The position numbers were made by a program, and so were the translations under genes. The notes beneath the pieces are model-generated. The model saw only the letters and a program-made list of their open reading frames with translations. It was not told the DNA's origin and did no database searches. Shown here in pieces: positions 37,949-48,600 of a DNA stretch of 64,000 nt. Position 1 is the first letter of the stretch. Every line of letters begins with the position of its first letter. This DNA comes from Bartonella kosoyi (GTDB lineage Bacteria > Pseudomonadota > Alphaproteobacteria > Rhizobiales > Rhizobiaceae), in assembly GCF_003606325.2 (NCBI RefSeq), contig NZ_CP031843.2, positions 1,937,501-2,001,500 of the forward strand, written 5' to 3'.

Positions 37949-40900
37949 TTAAAAACGGTGGTGCAATCCGGCAGAGAAATGCGCTCCGGAAAAACCAACT
38001 TTCTTCAACCTATGTTGATAAGTAACATCTCCATGAAGAGAAAGTTTTGAAGAAAGACGCGCATCAAACCCAAGCCCTGCCTCCAAAGAAGAGCCAAAAG
38101 AACCTAACTGGAAATCGTTTTTAAAAGAAACAAATTGCTTATCTTCAAAACTATGCAAATAAGAAAGCTTACTATAAAAAGAAACCTCACGTCCCTTTTC
38201 AGAAACACCTAGCGTCTTGCTTAAACGCCCACTAACACGCCCCATCCATTGATGAAATTTTCCTAAATCAACATCAAGATTATCAACATCAAGCGCTTGA
38301 TGAAATTGAAGATGCTGATAAACAATCTGAACCTGCGGATCAAAAACAACGCCTTTATCGCCTATTGCAAACGTTCTACCACTCGTTAAAGAACCACTAA
38401 ACTGTTTCCCCTTTAATGCAACAACTTTGCCTCGTGCAAGGGTCAAAACATCACCCTTAAAAAGGCCATACGATAACACCCCATCCATATAAAAACCGGT
38501 ATCATGCTGCAAACTTCCATAAGCCCCAACAGACCATTTATGAAATGCGCTTTTTTTGCTTTGTTCAACATTCTGAGGGTGTAGAGAAAGGTTTCCATAG
38601 TTCCCCAAAGCCCCAAAGAATGTACGCGTATATAAACCCTCAATCTCATTTAACAAAACACCTGCTTGAAATGCATTATAATCCAGCTCAGCGCCATAGC
38701 CATATTCAAAATCAGATAAATTGGAAGCATAATGATGGCTTGCCCCATAAGCATGCAGAAAAAAGGCCGTGTCTTTATTATCTCTCCCAAAAGAATAAAA
38801 AGCACCCCGCATTGTCTCTAACATCTTATTTTGCGTGGTCATCTCCATCAACCCCGCATGGAATAAAGCATTTGGCAAAAGGAGATACGTTGGCAATTGA
38901 GGAACAACAGCTCTAATACCTAGCTCAGGCTTCCCATCAAACGGGACAGAAAGATGAGACGAAGGCTCAACAGGAGCAGAAGGTTGAGAAGGCTTTGGTT
39001 CAATAGGATCAGAAGGAGGAGAAACAGCATCAGAATCCGTAGATGAAGGAACAACCGGAACAGGTGGCTCAGATGGCAACGATGTAGAAAGTGGATCGGG
39101 AGGTAGAGGATCAACAGGATCAGAGGATGCAGAAGAAGGTGAGTCAGACATAAACGACGTAGAAAGCGGATCGGGAGGTGGAGGATCAACAGGATCAGAG
39201 GATGCAGAAGAAGGTGAGTCAGACATAAACGACGTAGAAAGCGGATCGGGAGGTGGAGGATCAACAGGATCAGAGGGCGTAGAAGAAGAAGGCGAGTCAG
39301 ACATCAACAACGTAGGAAGGGGACCGGGAGGTGGAGAGTCTACAGGATAAGATAATGAAAACGGAGAAGGTTTACCAAATGGACCATGATAAGAACCCAA
39401 TCCAGAATGAAGATAGATACCTTCAAGACGAAAATCCCAAAAATCCCCCTCACCTTCCACTAATCTTTGCCTAGCATCCGCTTCTCCAAAGGGCGAACCT
39501 GGACCATAACCACGAATACGATATTGATAAGGAAAACCCTTCACCGTAGTATAATCATCATAACCATTGGCGAGTCGAAAAGAACCTGCCTGTGCTGTTC
39601 CAGCAACTTGAATGAGTGAAATGCTTTGATCTCTTCCCTCGTAGACTTCTTTACTTGCATATTTTGGAAAATTTTGCACACGAATGAATGTCATTCCAGA
39701 AACATCACCATAGATCAATATGCGATCCGTCTTTTGGGAATCAAATAACCCCTCATCATTCAAAAATGCATTCAATCTAATCTGAGCATTTCCCTCAGCA
39801 CTGTAGACTTTTTTATCTATTGAATCTGAAATGTTATCTCTTGCATCTATATTTGTTTTTTTTCCAATGCGCAGAGTTTGATAACCACTATCTTCATCAA
39901 AGATCAATGTGCTATTGGAAAGGTGTAGAGAAGAAAGTGATGAAACAGACTCCTGTAAACCATTGTATTTACTTTTGGTAAGATACCATTTTGAATAATG
40001 AACTAACTCTAAATCAATAACCGATCTATCCTCAACACGCGTCCCTCCTTTAAGAAAAGAAGAATTTGCTTTCACCAATAGAGAAGCATTATTTTCAGCT
40101 TTTAGCAACAAATCACCAGAGATTTTTGTTTCATCCGATAATTCAAGAGTGCCTTTTACTTCATAGTCTTTATTCCCCTTCGCATAAATCGCAATCCCGT
40201 CTGGAACTGTCATATTTGTCTCTGATAAATGAACAAATGCCCTCCCCGTGATAACTTTTTTGGTTTCTAAATTTTTTTCATCATCTTGTTGCCTCAACAT
40301 TTTAGCAAACTCTTCTGGAGCTAAAACATTAAAATACAAACCATGTGCTCTCTCTCCTTTCACAGAAATATTGTTTTTTTCTATCTTAATATTTGTATTT
40401 TTAAAGCCATTTGGTAAGATATGCCTTTGAATTAACCTACTATTATCATTGACATAACCTGAAAAGTTTTTAATCAAGAATGCATGCATAGAGTTAAGCT
40501 GAAAGAAGCCATTTTTTAAATAAACATCCCCCCCTTGAAAAACCTCAAAAGCTTCTGGCAATCCCCCCATAGCACTATCACCACCCGTTCCCGACTCTTC
40601 CCTCCCTCCTTGTCCCATAATACCTATATTATCAAGAAAATAGCGCCCCTCAAACAGAGTTGAAAATGAGCCAATCTGGTTAAAATTAACAGTACCGTCT
40701 GACATTCTAACCATTGCACCAAAACCACTCATAATACCGATACTTTTTACATTCGAATTATCGGACTCAATATCGATATTTACACTCTCTAAAGAAATAT
40801 TTGCTCCTCTCCCCCATGCATAAATAGCATGTGAAGTTCCCTTAATTTCCCCTAATATCATGCTAATAACTGCATCTTGAGCACAAAGAGCAGGTATGTC

Positions 40901-41257
40901 CTTAAAATTTGAAATTGCTAGATTAAGTCTTCCACCATTTCTTACATACGCCCCATAAGCAGATGTTTTGTCTGGATTATCACCATAAACTGTTACCTGA
41001 GATGCATTAACAATAGTGCCTGCCTTTTCTACATATATAGCTGCAATAGGTGCAGTACTAGCAGACGCCTCCTGAGAACTTTTTAAGTAATAAACTTTAT
41101 TTGCAAGGAAGTGTATTCTTTTATCATCACAATTATAAAACACCCCTCTTCTATCAATTGAAAGGTCCGTAGAACTAACATAAGTAACCTGTAAAAAATA
41201 AAGAATAGCTGTTGTAAAGTGACATAAAAATACATGTTTGTGAAATACATAAATCAT
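37949..41257 (-). CDS. Autotransporter 1 (type Va) with 25-residue Pro/Ser repeats
   Basis: A 1102-residue surface protein. An extended signal peptide (HKHVFLCHFTTAILYFLQVT) opens it. The short motif GVFYNCDDKRIHFLANKVYY at about residue 38 is a variant of the array's Cys/His motif. The passenger (about 50-630) is a predicted beta-helix, with LSGDLLL-type and KTDRILIYGDVSGMTFIRV segments and the pertactin-like junction YQYRIRGYGPGSPFGEADAR then EGDFWDFRLE. Pro/Ser repeats follow (about 645-725). From about residue 780 a 12-stranded autotransporter barrel runs to the final Phe (GLHHRF). Family placement is firm; the function is not known. It resembles Bartonella autotransporters of the Iba/BafA kind in organisation, which I cannot confirm here. 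Confidence 0.9.
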   Translation of the reverse strand: MIYVFHKHVFLCHFTTAILYFLQVTYVSSTDLSIDRRGVFYNCDDKRIHFLANKVYYLKSSQEASASTAPIAAIYVEKAGTIVNASQVTVYGDNPDKTSAYGAYVRNGGRLNLAISNFKDIPALCAQDAVISMILGEIKGTSHAIYAWGRGANISLESVNIDIESDNSNVKSIGIMSGFGAMVRMSDGTVNFNQIGSFSTLFEGRYFLDNIGIMGQGGREESGTGGDSAMGGLPEAFEVFQGGDVYLKNGFFQLNSMHAFLIKNFSGYVNDNSRLIQRHILPNGFKNTNIKIEKNNISVKGERAHGLYFNVLAPEEFAKMLRQQDDEKNLETKKVITGRAFVHLSETNMTVPDGIAIYAKGNKDYEVKGTLELSDETKISGDLLLKAENNASLLVKANSSFLKGGTRVEDRSVIDLELVHYSKWYLTKSKYNGLQESVSSLSSLHLSNSTLIFDEDSGYQTLRIGKKTNIDARDNISDSIDKKVYSAEGNAQIRLNAFLNDEGLFDSQKTDRILIYGDVSGMTFIRVQNFPKYASKEVYEGRDQSISLIQVAGTAQAGSFRLANGYDDYTTVKGFPYQYRIRGYGPGSPFGEADARQRLVEGEGDFWDFRLEGIYLHSGLGSYHGPFGKPSPFSLSYPVDSPPPGPLPTLLMSDSPSSSTPSDPVDPPPPDPLSTSFMSDSPSSASSDPVDPPPPDPLSTSFMSDSPSSASSDPVDPLPPDPLSTSLPSEPPVPVVPSSTDSDAVSPPSDPIEPKPSQPSAPVEPSSHLSVPFDGKPELGIRAVVPQLPTYLLLPNALFHAGLMEMTTQNKMLETMRGAFYSFGRDNKDTAFFLHAYGASHHYASNLSDFEYGYGAELDYNAFQAGVLLNEIEGLYTRTFFGALGNYGNLSLHPQNVEQSKKSAFHKWSVGAYGSLQHDTGFYMDGVLSYGLFKGDVLTLARGKVVALKGKQFSGSLTSGRTFAIGDKGVVFDPQVQIVYQHLQFHQALDVDNLDVDLGKFHQWMGRVSGRLSKTLGVSEKGREVSFYSKLSYLHSFEDKQFVSFKNDFQLGSFGSSLEAGLGFDARLSSKLSLHGDVTYQHRLKKVGFSGAHFSAGLHHRF
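39070..39330 (-). repeat. 75 bp tandem repeat in autotransporter 1
   Basis: Three copies of a 75-base unit encode DPVDPPPPDPLSTSFMSDSP with SSASS; a degenerate partial copy precedes them. Two neighbouring units are nearly identical at DNA level, which suggests recent slippage. Confidence 0.85.
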
Positions 41258-41424
41258 AACTCTTCTTGACTCCTATTCCCCTACTTTTATTCATTGAAGA
41301 ATAATAATTTATATTTAAGCTACAAAATTCTGAAAATACAACAAATATAAAACAAGATAGTTACTTTAATACTTAATATAACACTATATACTTATATATA
41401 AGTTACTATATAGTTTATGTATAG
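41258..41424. repeat. Intergenic spacer duplicated at 45,457-45,623 (copy 1)
   Basis: The 167 bases between autotransporters 1 and 2 are identical to those between 2 and 3 apart from about one base near the start codon (CTTGACTCC against CTTGGCTCC). Identity continues into the coding sequence on both sides. Confidence 0.9.
41395..41423 (-). promoter_or_regulatory. Predicted promoter of autotransporter 1
   Basis: On the minus strand TATACA (41,418-41,423), 17 bases, TATATA (41,395-41,400). The -35 box lies within 2 bases of the end of autotransporter 2, about 160 bases before the start codon. Confidence 0.55.
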
Positions 41425-44400
41425 CTAAAAAAGATGACGCAATCCGGCAGAGAAATGCGCTCCGGAAAAACCAACTTTCTTCAACCTATGTTGATAAGTA
41501 ACATCTCCATGAAGAGAAAGTTTTGAAGAAAGACGTGCATTAAACCCAAGCCCTGCCTCCAAAGAAGAGCCAAAAGAACCTAACTGGAAATCGTTTTTAA
41601 AAGAAACAAATTGCTTATCTTCAAAACTATGCAAATAAGAAAGCTTACTATAAAAAGAAACCTCACGTCCCTTTTCAGAAATACCTAGCGTCTTGCTTAA
41701 ACGCCCACCAACACGCCCCATCCATTGATGAAATTTTCCTAAATCAACATCAAGATTATCAACATCAAGCGCTTGATGAAATTGAAGATGCTGATAAACA
41801 ATCTGAACCTGCGGATCAAAAACAACACCTTTATCGCCTATTGCAAACGTTCTACCACTGGTTAAAAAACCACTAAACTGTTTCCCCTTTAATGCAACAA
41901 CTTTGCCTCGTGAAAGGGTCAAAACATCTCCCTTAAAAAGGCCATACGATAACACCCCATCCATATAAAAACCGGTATCATGCTGCAAACTTCCATAAGC
42001 CCCAACAGACCATTTATGAAATGCGCTTTTTTTGCTTTGTTCAACATTCTGAGGGTGTAGAGAAAGGTTTCCATAGTTCCCCAAAGCCCCAAAGAATGTA
42101 CGCGTATATAAACCCTCAATCTCATTTAACAAAACACCTGCTTGAAATGCATTATAATCAAGCTCAGCGCCATAGCCATATTCAAAAGCAGATAAATTGG
42201 AAGCATAATGATGGCTCCCCCCATAAGCACGCAGAAAAAAGGCTGTGTTTTCATCTTCTTTCCAAGAAGAGTGAAAAACACCCCGCATTGTCTCCAACTT
42301 TTTATTTTGCGTAGTCATATCCATCAAACCCGCATGGAATAAAGCATTTGGCAAAAGAAGATAAGTAGGCAATTGCGGAACAACGGCTCTAATACCTAGC
42401 TCAGGCTGAACATCAAGCGGCATAGGGAGATTAGAGGAAGGTTTCAAAGCATCAGAGGACGTAGAAGGCTTTGGTTCAACAGCATCAGAAGGAGGAGAAA
42501 CAGGATCAGAATCCGTAGCTGAAGGAACAACCGGAACAGATGGCTTAGATGGCATAACCTCATCCGTAGAAGTCTCAACTGGAACAAGTGGCATAAGTTG
42601 CTCAGTAGAAGCTTCCTCTGGAACAGTCGGTACAGAGGGAGGCTCAGAAGGCTTTGGTTCAATTGGTTCAGAAGGAGGTGGATCAGAATCCGTAGATGAA
42701 GGAGATTCCGGAACAGATGGCTCAGATGGCAAAGCATCATCAGTAGAAGTTTCAACTGGAACAAGTGGCATAAGTTGCTCAGTAGAAGAATTCTCTGGGA
42801 CTATTGGTACAGAGGGAGGCTCAGAAGACTTTGGTTCAACTGGTTCAGAAGGAGGTGGAACAGAATCCGTAGATGAAGGAACAACCGGAACATGTGGCTT
42901 AGATGGCAAAGCCTCATCAGTAGAAGTTTCAACTGGAACAAGTGGCATAAGTTGCTCAGTAGAAGAATTCTCTGGAATGATTGATACAGAAGAAGGCTCA
43001 GAAGACTTTGGTTCAACTGGTTCAGAAGGAGGTGGAACAGAATTCGTAGATGAAGGAACAACCGGAACAGATGGCTTAGATGGCAACATCTCATCTGTAG
43101 GAGTCTCAACTGGAACAAGTGACATAAGTTGCTCAGTAGAAGAATTCTCTGGAACGATTGATACAGAAGAAGGCTCAGAAGGCTTTGGTTCAACTGGTTC
43201 AGAAGGAGGTGGAACAGAATCCGTAGATGAAGGAACAACCGGAACAGATGGCTTAGATGGCATAACCTCATCCGTAGAAGTCTCAACTGGAACAAACGAT
43301 TCCGGCGTAGGTTGCTCAGTAGAAGGATTCTCTGGAAAAGTTGGTACAGAGGGAAGCTCAGACGGAACTGGTGCAGAAGGAGTGAGAGTAGAATCCGTAG
43401 GGATAAATGTTTCAGACGGTTCAGTTTCTTCAGGCAAAGAAGGTGTAGATGGCATAAGCGGAGGCTCAACAGAAGGAGGCTGCTCAGGTAAAATAGTCTC
43501 TGTTGGTCTTTCAGAAGGGATTGTTTCTGCTTCAGATTGAGGGGGTAAAACTATAGATGTGGGCTTAGAAGCAGATTCAGAAGAATTCAATTTAGGACCA
43601 ATGTAAACACTTTCAATACGAAAATCCCAAAAATCTCCTTCCTCTGCAACCAATCTATTCTTTGGATTCGCTTCTCCAGAAGAAGAACTTGGACCATAAG
43701 CACGAAGCTTATATTGATAAGGAAATCCATTTATTGCAGTATAATCACTGAAAAGTTTAAAGGAATCTTCCTCTGCTTCTCCAACAACCTGAATAATCGA
43801 AACACTTTTATTGCTTTCGTCAATCACCTTTTTATCTGAAGTTTTTTGAAATTCTTCCATTTCAATAAGCGTGGTTCCCAAAACATTCCCGTAGATGAAA
43901 ATACGATCCGTTTTTTGCGGATCAAATGAACCATCATTATTCACAAATATTCTCATCTTAATCCGAGTATTACCTGCTGCACCATATACGTACTCCTCCT
44001 CATCATCTAATATTACTTGGTTTACCCCCCTTTTTTTCCCAATGTGCAGCGTGTGATAACCAGAGTATTGATAATGATCAAAAACAATTGTACTATCCTC
44101 AAGGTCCACACCTGAAAGTGATGAACTCGTAGCATCTGGATTCTGCAAATCTTGATATTTACTTTTGGTAAGATACCAGTGAGAACCATTCTTTAAATGC
44201 AAATAAATATCAGAGGTATCTTTGATACGAGAAGCTCCTGTAAGCGTAGAGGAATTTGCTTCAACGAGAAGATAAGAATTATTTTCAGCTTTTAACAATA
44301 AATCGCCGGAAATGCTTGTCTTTTTTAAGCTAATTTTAACTTGAGCTCCATAGACATCATTTCCGGAACTATAACCAGAACTATAAATGGCGATACCATC

Positions 44401-45456
44401 TGGAACCGAAAAAGTCGTCTCTGACAAATGAACAAATGCTTCTCCCATAGTAATTCTTTGCACGCCCGAAAGCGCTGAAGACGACATATAATCACTTACC
44501 AAATCAACCCGTACATCTGGATTTAATCCATAAAAATACAGACCATATACGCCCTCACCCTGAACAGAAATTTTTGATCTTTCAATCACAATATTTGTCT
44601 TTGTAAACTCATTTGATAAAGCGTATTCTTGAGACAATTTACCGTTACCATCTGCATAACCTGCAAAATTCGTAATCAAGAAGCCATGCATATCAGTCAG
44701 CTGAATAGAACCAAAACGGAAATGAATATGACCACCTCGTGATATGTCAAAAGCTCTTGGAAATCTATCAATACTCTCATCATCAACTACAATCGTGTCT
44801 TTCTTACCTTTGCCCTGAACATCCGTGGCAACAATAAAATATTTCCCCCCCAATTGTGTTGAAAACCCACTAATCTCATTAAAAGCGACGTTACTGGACA
44901 CTATCCTAACGGATGCGCCAAAACTACTGACGAATCCAATCCCTTTTGCATTAAAATTATCTGATACAATATCAACATCTAAGTTCATTAAATGAATATC
45001 GGTTTTTTCTCCTTCTGCACATACAGCTTGCGAACTGCCTTCAATCTTCCCTCCATCCATCATCACTTGCCCATTCTGAACACGAAAACCGGACATATCT
45101 TTAATATTTGAATTGGTTAGAACAAGCTTGCCCTTATCTTTTACATGAGCACTATATAGAAATGATGGCTTTGGTTTATCCGCCATAATATTCGTCTGTG
45201 ATAAATCTAAAACAGTTCTCTCTTTTTCTATAGAGAAGACCGCAACAAAATTATCTAGAGAAGAGACAGAAGGGGTATAATTTTCATTACTTATCGTATG
45301 CTTTTTACTATCGTTATATGTAAGTAAACTCTTTGCTACATTACAGGGAATTCCTACATTATGAGGATTCGCATTAACACTCACGATTGGCAAAAAATAA
45401 AGAATAGCTGTTGTAAAGTTACATAAAAATACATGTTTGTGAAATACATAAACCAC
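41425..45456 (-). CDS. Autotransporter 2 (type Va) with 59-residue Pro/Ser/Glu repeats
   Basis: A 1343-residue surface protein, the longest of the array. The signal peptide (HKHVFLCNFTTAILYFLPIV then SVNA) is nearly the same as in autotransporter 1. The N-terminal motif is weakened (IPCNVAKSLLTYNDSKKHTI, one Cys). The passenger spans about 35-640 with SGDLLLKAENNSYLLVEANS, QKTDRIFIYGNVLGTTLIEM and EGDFWDFRIESVYIGPKL. A long Pro/Ser/Glu linker (about 650-1010) carries five 59-residue repeats. The barrel (about 1040-1343) ends GLRHLF. Barrel and intergenic DNA are almost identical to neighbours 1 and 3. Function unknown. Confidence 0.9.
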   Translation of the reverse strand: MVYVFHKHVFLCNFTTAILYFLPIVSVNANPHNVGIPCNVAKSLLTYNDSKKHTISNENYTPSVSSLDNFVAVFSIEKERTVLDLSQTNIMADKPKPSFLYSAHVKDKGKLVLTNSNIKDMSGFRVQNGQVMMDGGKIEGSSQAVCAEGEKTDIHLMNLDVDIVSDNFNAKGIGFVSSFGASVRIVSSNVAFNEISGFSTQLGGKYFIVATDVQGKGKKDTIVVDDESIDRFPRAFDISRGGHIHFRFGSIQLTDMHGFLITNFAGYADGNGKLSQEYALSNEFTKTNIVIERSKISVQGEGVYGLYFYGLNPDVRVDLVSDYMSSSALSGVQRITMGEAFVHLSETTFSVPDGIAIYSSGYSSGNDVYGAQVKISLKKTSISGDLLLKAENNSYLLVEANSSTLTGASRIKDTSDIYLHLKNGSHWYLTKSKYQDLQNPDATSSSLSGVDLEDSTIVFDHYQYSGYHTLHIGKKRGVNQVILDDEEEYVYGAAGNTRIKMRIFVNNDGSFDPQKTDRIFIYGNVLGTTLIEMEEFQKTSDKKVIDESNKSVSIIQVVGEAEEDSFKLFSDYTAINGFPYQYKLRAYGPSSSSGEANPKNRLVAEEGDFWDFRIESVYIGPKLNSSESASKPTSIVLPPQSEAETIPSERPTETILPEQPPSVEPPLMPSTPSLPEETEPSETFIPTDSTLTPSAPVPSELPSVPTFPENPSTEQPTPESFVPVETSTDEVMPSKPSVPVVPSSTDSVPPPSEPVEPKPSEPSSVSIVPENSSTEQLMSLVPVETPTDEMLPSKPSVPVVPSSTNSVPPPSEPVEPKSSEPSSVSIIPENSSTEQLMPLVPVETSTDEALPSKPHVPVVPSSTDSVPPPSEPVEPKSSEPPSVPIVPENSSTEQLMPLVPVETSTDDALPSEPSVPESPSSTDSDPPPSEPIEPKPSEPPSVPTVPEEASTEQLMPLVPVETSTDEVMPSKPSVPVVPSATDSDPVSPPSDAVEPKPSTSSDALKPSSNLPMPLDVQPELGIRAVVPQLPTYLLLPNALFHAGLMDMTTQNKKLETMRGVFHSSWKEDENTAFFLRAYGGSHHYASNLSAFEYGYGAELDYNAFQAGVLLNEIEGLYTRTFFGALGNYGNLSLHPQNVEQSKKSAFHKWSVGAYGSLQHDTGFYMDGVLSYGLFKGDVLTLSRGKVVALKGKQFSGFLTSGRTFAIGDKGVVFDPQVQIVYQHLQFHQALDVDNLDVDLGKFHQWMGRVGGRLSKTLGISEKGREVSFYSKLSYLHSFEDKQFVSFKNDFQLGSFGSSLEAGLGFNARLSSKLSLHGDVTYQHRLKKVGFSGAHFSAGLRHLF
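42470..43345 (-). repeat. 177 bp tandem repeat in autotransporter 2
   Basis: Five copies encode SSTEQLMPLVPVETSTDEAL followed by PSKPSVPVVPSSTDSVPPPS and EPVEPKSSEP. EcoRI-like GAATTC words recur at 42,788, 42,965 and 43,142, exactly 177 bases apart. Autotransporter 3 has only one such unit. Confidence 0.9.
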
Positions 45457-45623
45457 AACTCTTCTTGGCTCCTATTCCCCTACTTTTATTCATTGAAGAA
45501 TAATAATTTATATTTAAGCTACAAAATTCTGAAAATACAACAAATATAAAACAAGATAGTTACTTTAATACTTAATATAACACTATATACTTATATATAA
45601 GTTACTATATAGTTTATGTATAG
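45457..45623. repeat. Intergenic spacer duplicated at 41,258-41,424 (copy 2)
   Basis: It is the partner of the spacer between autotransporters 1 and 2; see that entry for the comparison. Confidence 0.9.
45594..45622 (-). promoter_or_regulatory. Predicted promoter of autotransporter 2
   Basis: TATACA (45,617-45,622), 17 bases, TATATA (45,594-45,599) on the minus strand, the same bases as for autotransporter 1. Confidence 0.55.
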
Positions 45624-48600
45624 CTAAAAAAGATAACGCAATCCGGCAGAGAAATGCGTGCCGGAAAAACCAACTTTCTTCAACCTATGTTGATAAGTAA
45701 CATCTCCATGAAGAGAAAGTTTTGAAGAAAGACGTGCATCAAACCCAAGCCCTGCCTCCAAAGAAGAGCCAAAAGAACCTAACTGGAAATCGTTTTTAAA
45801 AGAAACAAATTGCTTATCTTCAAAACTATGCAAATAAGAAAGCTTACTATAAAAAGAAACCTCACGTCCCTTTTCAGAAACACCTAGCGTCTTGCTTAAA
45901 CGCCCACTAACACGCCCCATCCATTGATGAAATTTTCCTAAATCAACATCAAGATTATCAACATCAAGCGCTTGATGAAATTGAAGATGCTGATAAACAA
46001 TCTGAACCTGCGGATCAAAAACAACGCCTTTATCGCCTATTGCAAACGTTCTACCACTCGTTAAAGAACCACTAAACTGTTTCCCCTTTAATGCAACAAC
46101 TTTGCCTCGTGCAAGGGTCAAAACATCACCCTTAAAAAGGCCATACGATAACACCCCATCCATATAAAAACCGGTATCATGCTGCAAACTTCCATAAGCC
46201 CCAACAGACCATTTATGAAATGCGCTTTTTTTGCTTTGTTCAACATTCTGAGGATGTAGAGAAAGGTTTCCATAGTTCCCCAAAGCCCCAAAGAATGTAC
46301 GCGTATATAAACTCTCAATCTCATTTAACAAAACACCTGCTTGAAATGCATTATAATCAAGCTCAGCGCCATAGCCATATTCAAAAGCAGATAAATTGGA
46401 AGCATAATGATGGCTCCCCCCATAAGCACGCAGAAAAAAGGCTGTGTTTTCATCTTCTTTCCAAGAAGAGTGAAAAACACCCCGCATTGTCTCCAACTTT
46501 TTATTTTGCGTAGTCATATCCATCAAACCCGCATGGAATAAAGCATTTGGCAAAAGAAGATAAGTAGGCAATTGCGGAACAACAGCTCTAATACCTAGCT
46601 CAGGCTGAACATCAAGCGGCATAGGAAGATTAGAGGAAGGTTTCAAAGCATCAGAGGACGTAGAAGGCTTTGGTTCAATAGGATCAGAAGGGGAAGCAAC
46701 AGGATCAGAATCCGTAGCTGAAGGAACAACCGGAACAGATGGCTTAGATGGCATAACCTCATCCGTAGAAGTCTCAACTGGAACAAGTGGCATAAGTTGC
46801 TCAGTAGAAGCTTCCTCTGGAACAGTCGGTACAGAAGGCAGCTCAGGCGGAATAGGTTTAGAAGGAGTAGGCGTAGAATCCGTAGGGATAAATGTTTCAG
46901 ACGGTTCAGTTTCTTCAGGCAAAGAAGGTGTAGATGGTATCAGCGGAGGCTCAACAGTAGGCGTTTGTTCAGGCGAAATAGTCTCTGTTGGTCGTTCAGA
47001 AGGGATCTTATCTTCTTCAGATTGAGGAGGAATAACCGTAGGCGTCGGTTTAGAAGCAGATTCAGAAGAATCTAACTCAGAACCAATATAAACACTTTCG
47101 AGACGAAAGTCCCAAAAATCTCTTGTTCCTGCAACCAATCTATTTTTGGGATCTGCATTTCCAGCAGAAGAACTTGGACCATAGCCACGAAGTTTATATT
47201 GATAAGGAAAACCATTTACCGTCGTATAACTATTGAGTAACTTAAAAGAACTTTCCTCTGCCCTCCCTGCAACTTGAATAAGTGAAATACTTTGATCGCC
47301 CTTCCTTCCTATTTCTTTATCTGAAGTTTTTTGAAATTTTTCCATTCCAATGAGGGTTGTTCCCCCAATATCCCCATAGATCAAAATGCGATCTGTTTGT
47401 TGAGGATCAAAGGAACCATCATTATGCATAAATGTGCTCATCTTAATCTGAACATTTCCCTCCGCACTGTATACTTTATTGGACACGTCATCCACACCAG
47501 CTGTTTTATTGCTATTGTCTAATGCATGAATATCGTCTCCATTGTTTATTTTGTTTCCAATATACAATGTTTGATAATCTTGAGAGACATATTTCTCAAA
47601 AAAAACGGTACTATCCAAAAGGCTCAAAGTAGAAAGCGATGAAACCGTAAAGTCCGCTTCTTGTGAACCTTGATATTTACTCTTAGTAAGATACCATGTT
47701 GAACCATTTCTTAACTGCAAATCAATACGAGACCTATCCTCAATGCGTGCTCCCCCTGTAAGAGTCGAAGAATAGGCTTGAACACTAAGAGAAGAATTAT
47801 TTTCAGCTTTTAACAATAAATCACCAGAGACTTTTGTACTTTCCGATAATTCAAGGGTAGCTTCAGCCCCATAACCAGCATCTCCAGTACCATAAATGGC
47901 AATCCCTTCTGGAACTAAAAAATTTGTCTTTGATAACTGAACAGTTGTCTTTTCCAAAGCAACGCCTTGCGTTCCCAGATTTCTCATATTGCCCCATATA
48001 TCATTGGCATCTAATCCATAAAAATAAAGACCATAGGCTTTCTTCCCCTGAACAGAAATATTGGACTTTTCAATCTTAATATTCGTCTTCTTAAACACAT
48101 CAGCTAAATTAAATCCTTGCCTCAACAACCTAGCTTCATTATTCACATTCCCTGAAGAACTTTTAACCAAAAAACCATGCATATCACTAAGTTCCATAGA
48201 ACTATTATTCAATTGAACAAAACCACCTTGAGAGATATCAAAAGCTTCTGGTAATTTATTGACACTTTTCTCACCAACGATAACAGTTTTTTGTTTTCCT
48301 TTTCCCTTAATGACAGAACTATCGAAACTATACTCTCCCCCCAAAATTGATGAAAACGGGCCTTTCCCATTAAAAATAACGGTACTCCCTGACAGCCTAA
48401 TCTTTGAACCCAAACTGCTAATCAGAGCAGTCTCTCCTACACCATTCAATTCTTTTGGTGTTGTTTCTTTTGGTGTTGTTTCAATCTTGACACGCACTAA
48501 AACAATATCTGTTCCTTTACCCAGTGCAGAAATAGCGTGAGAAACCCCCGTAATAGTGCCATCTGTCATGCGAATAACCGCACTTTCAGCATGAAGAGCA

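Noticed and set aside
42977..43540. 187-codon plus-strand frame rich in Gly, Ser and Thr
   Set aside because: It is antisense to the 177 bp repeats of autotransporter 2, with no ribosome site or known domain.
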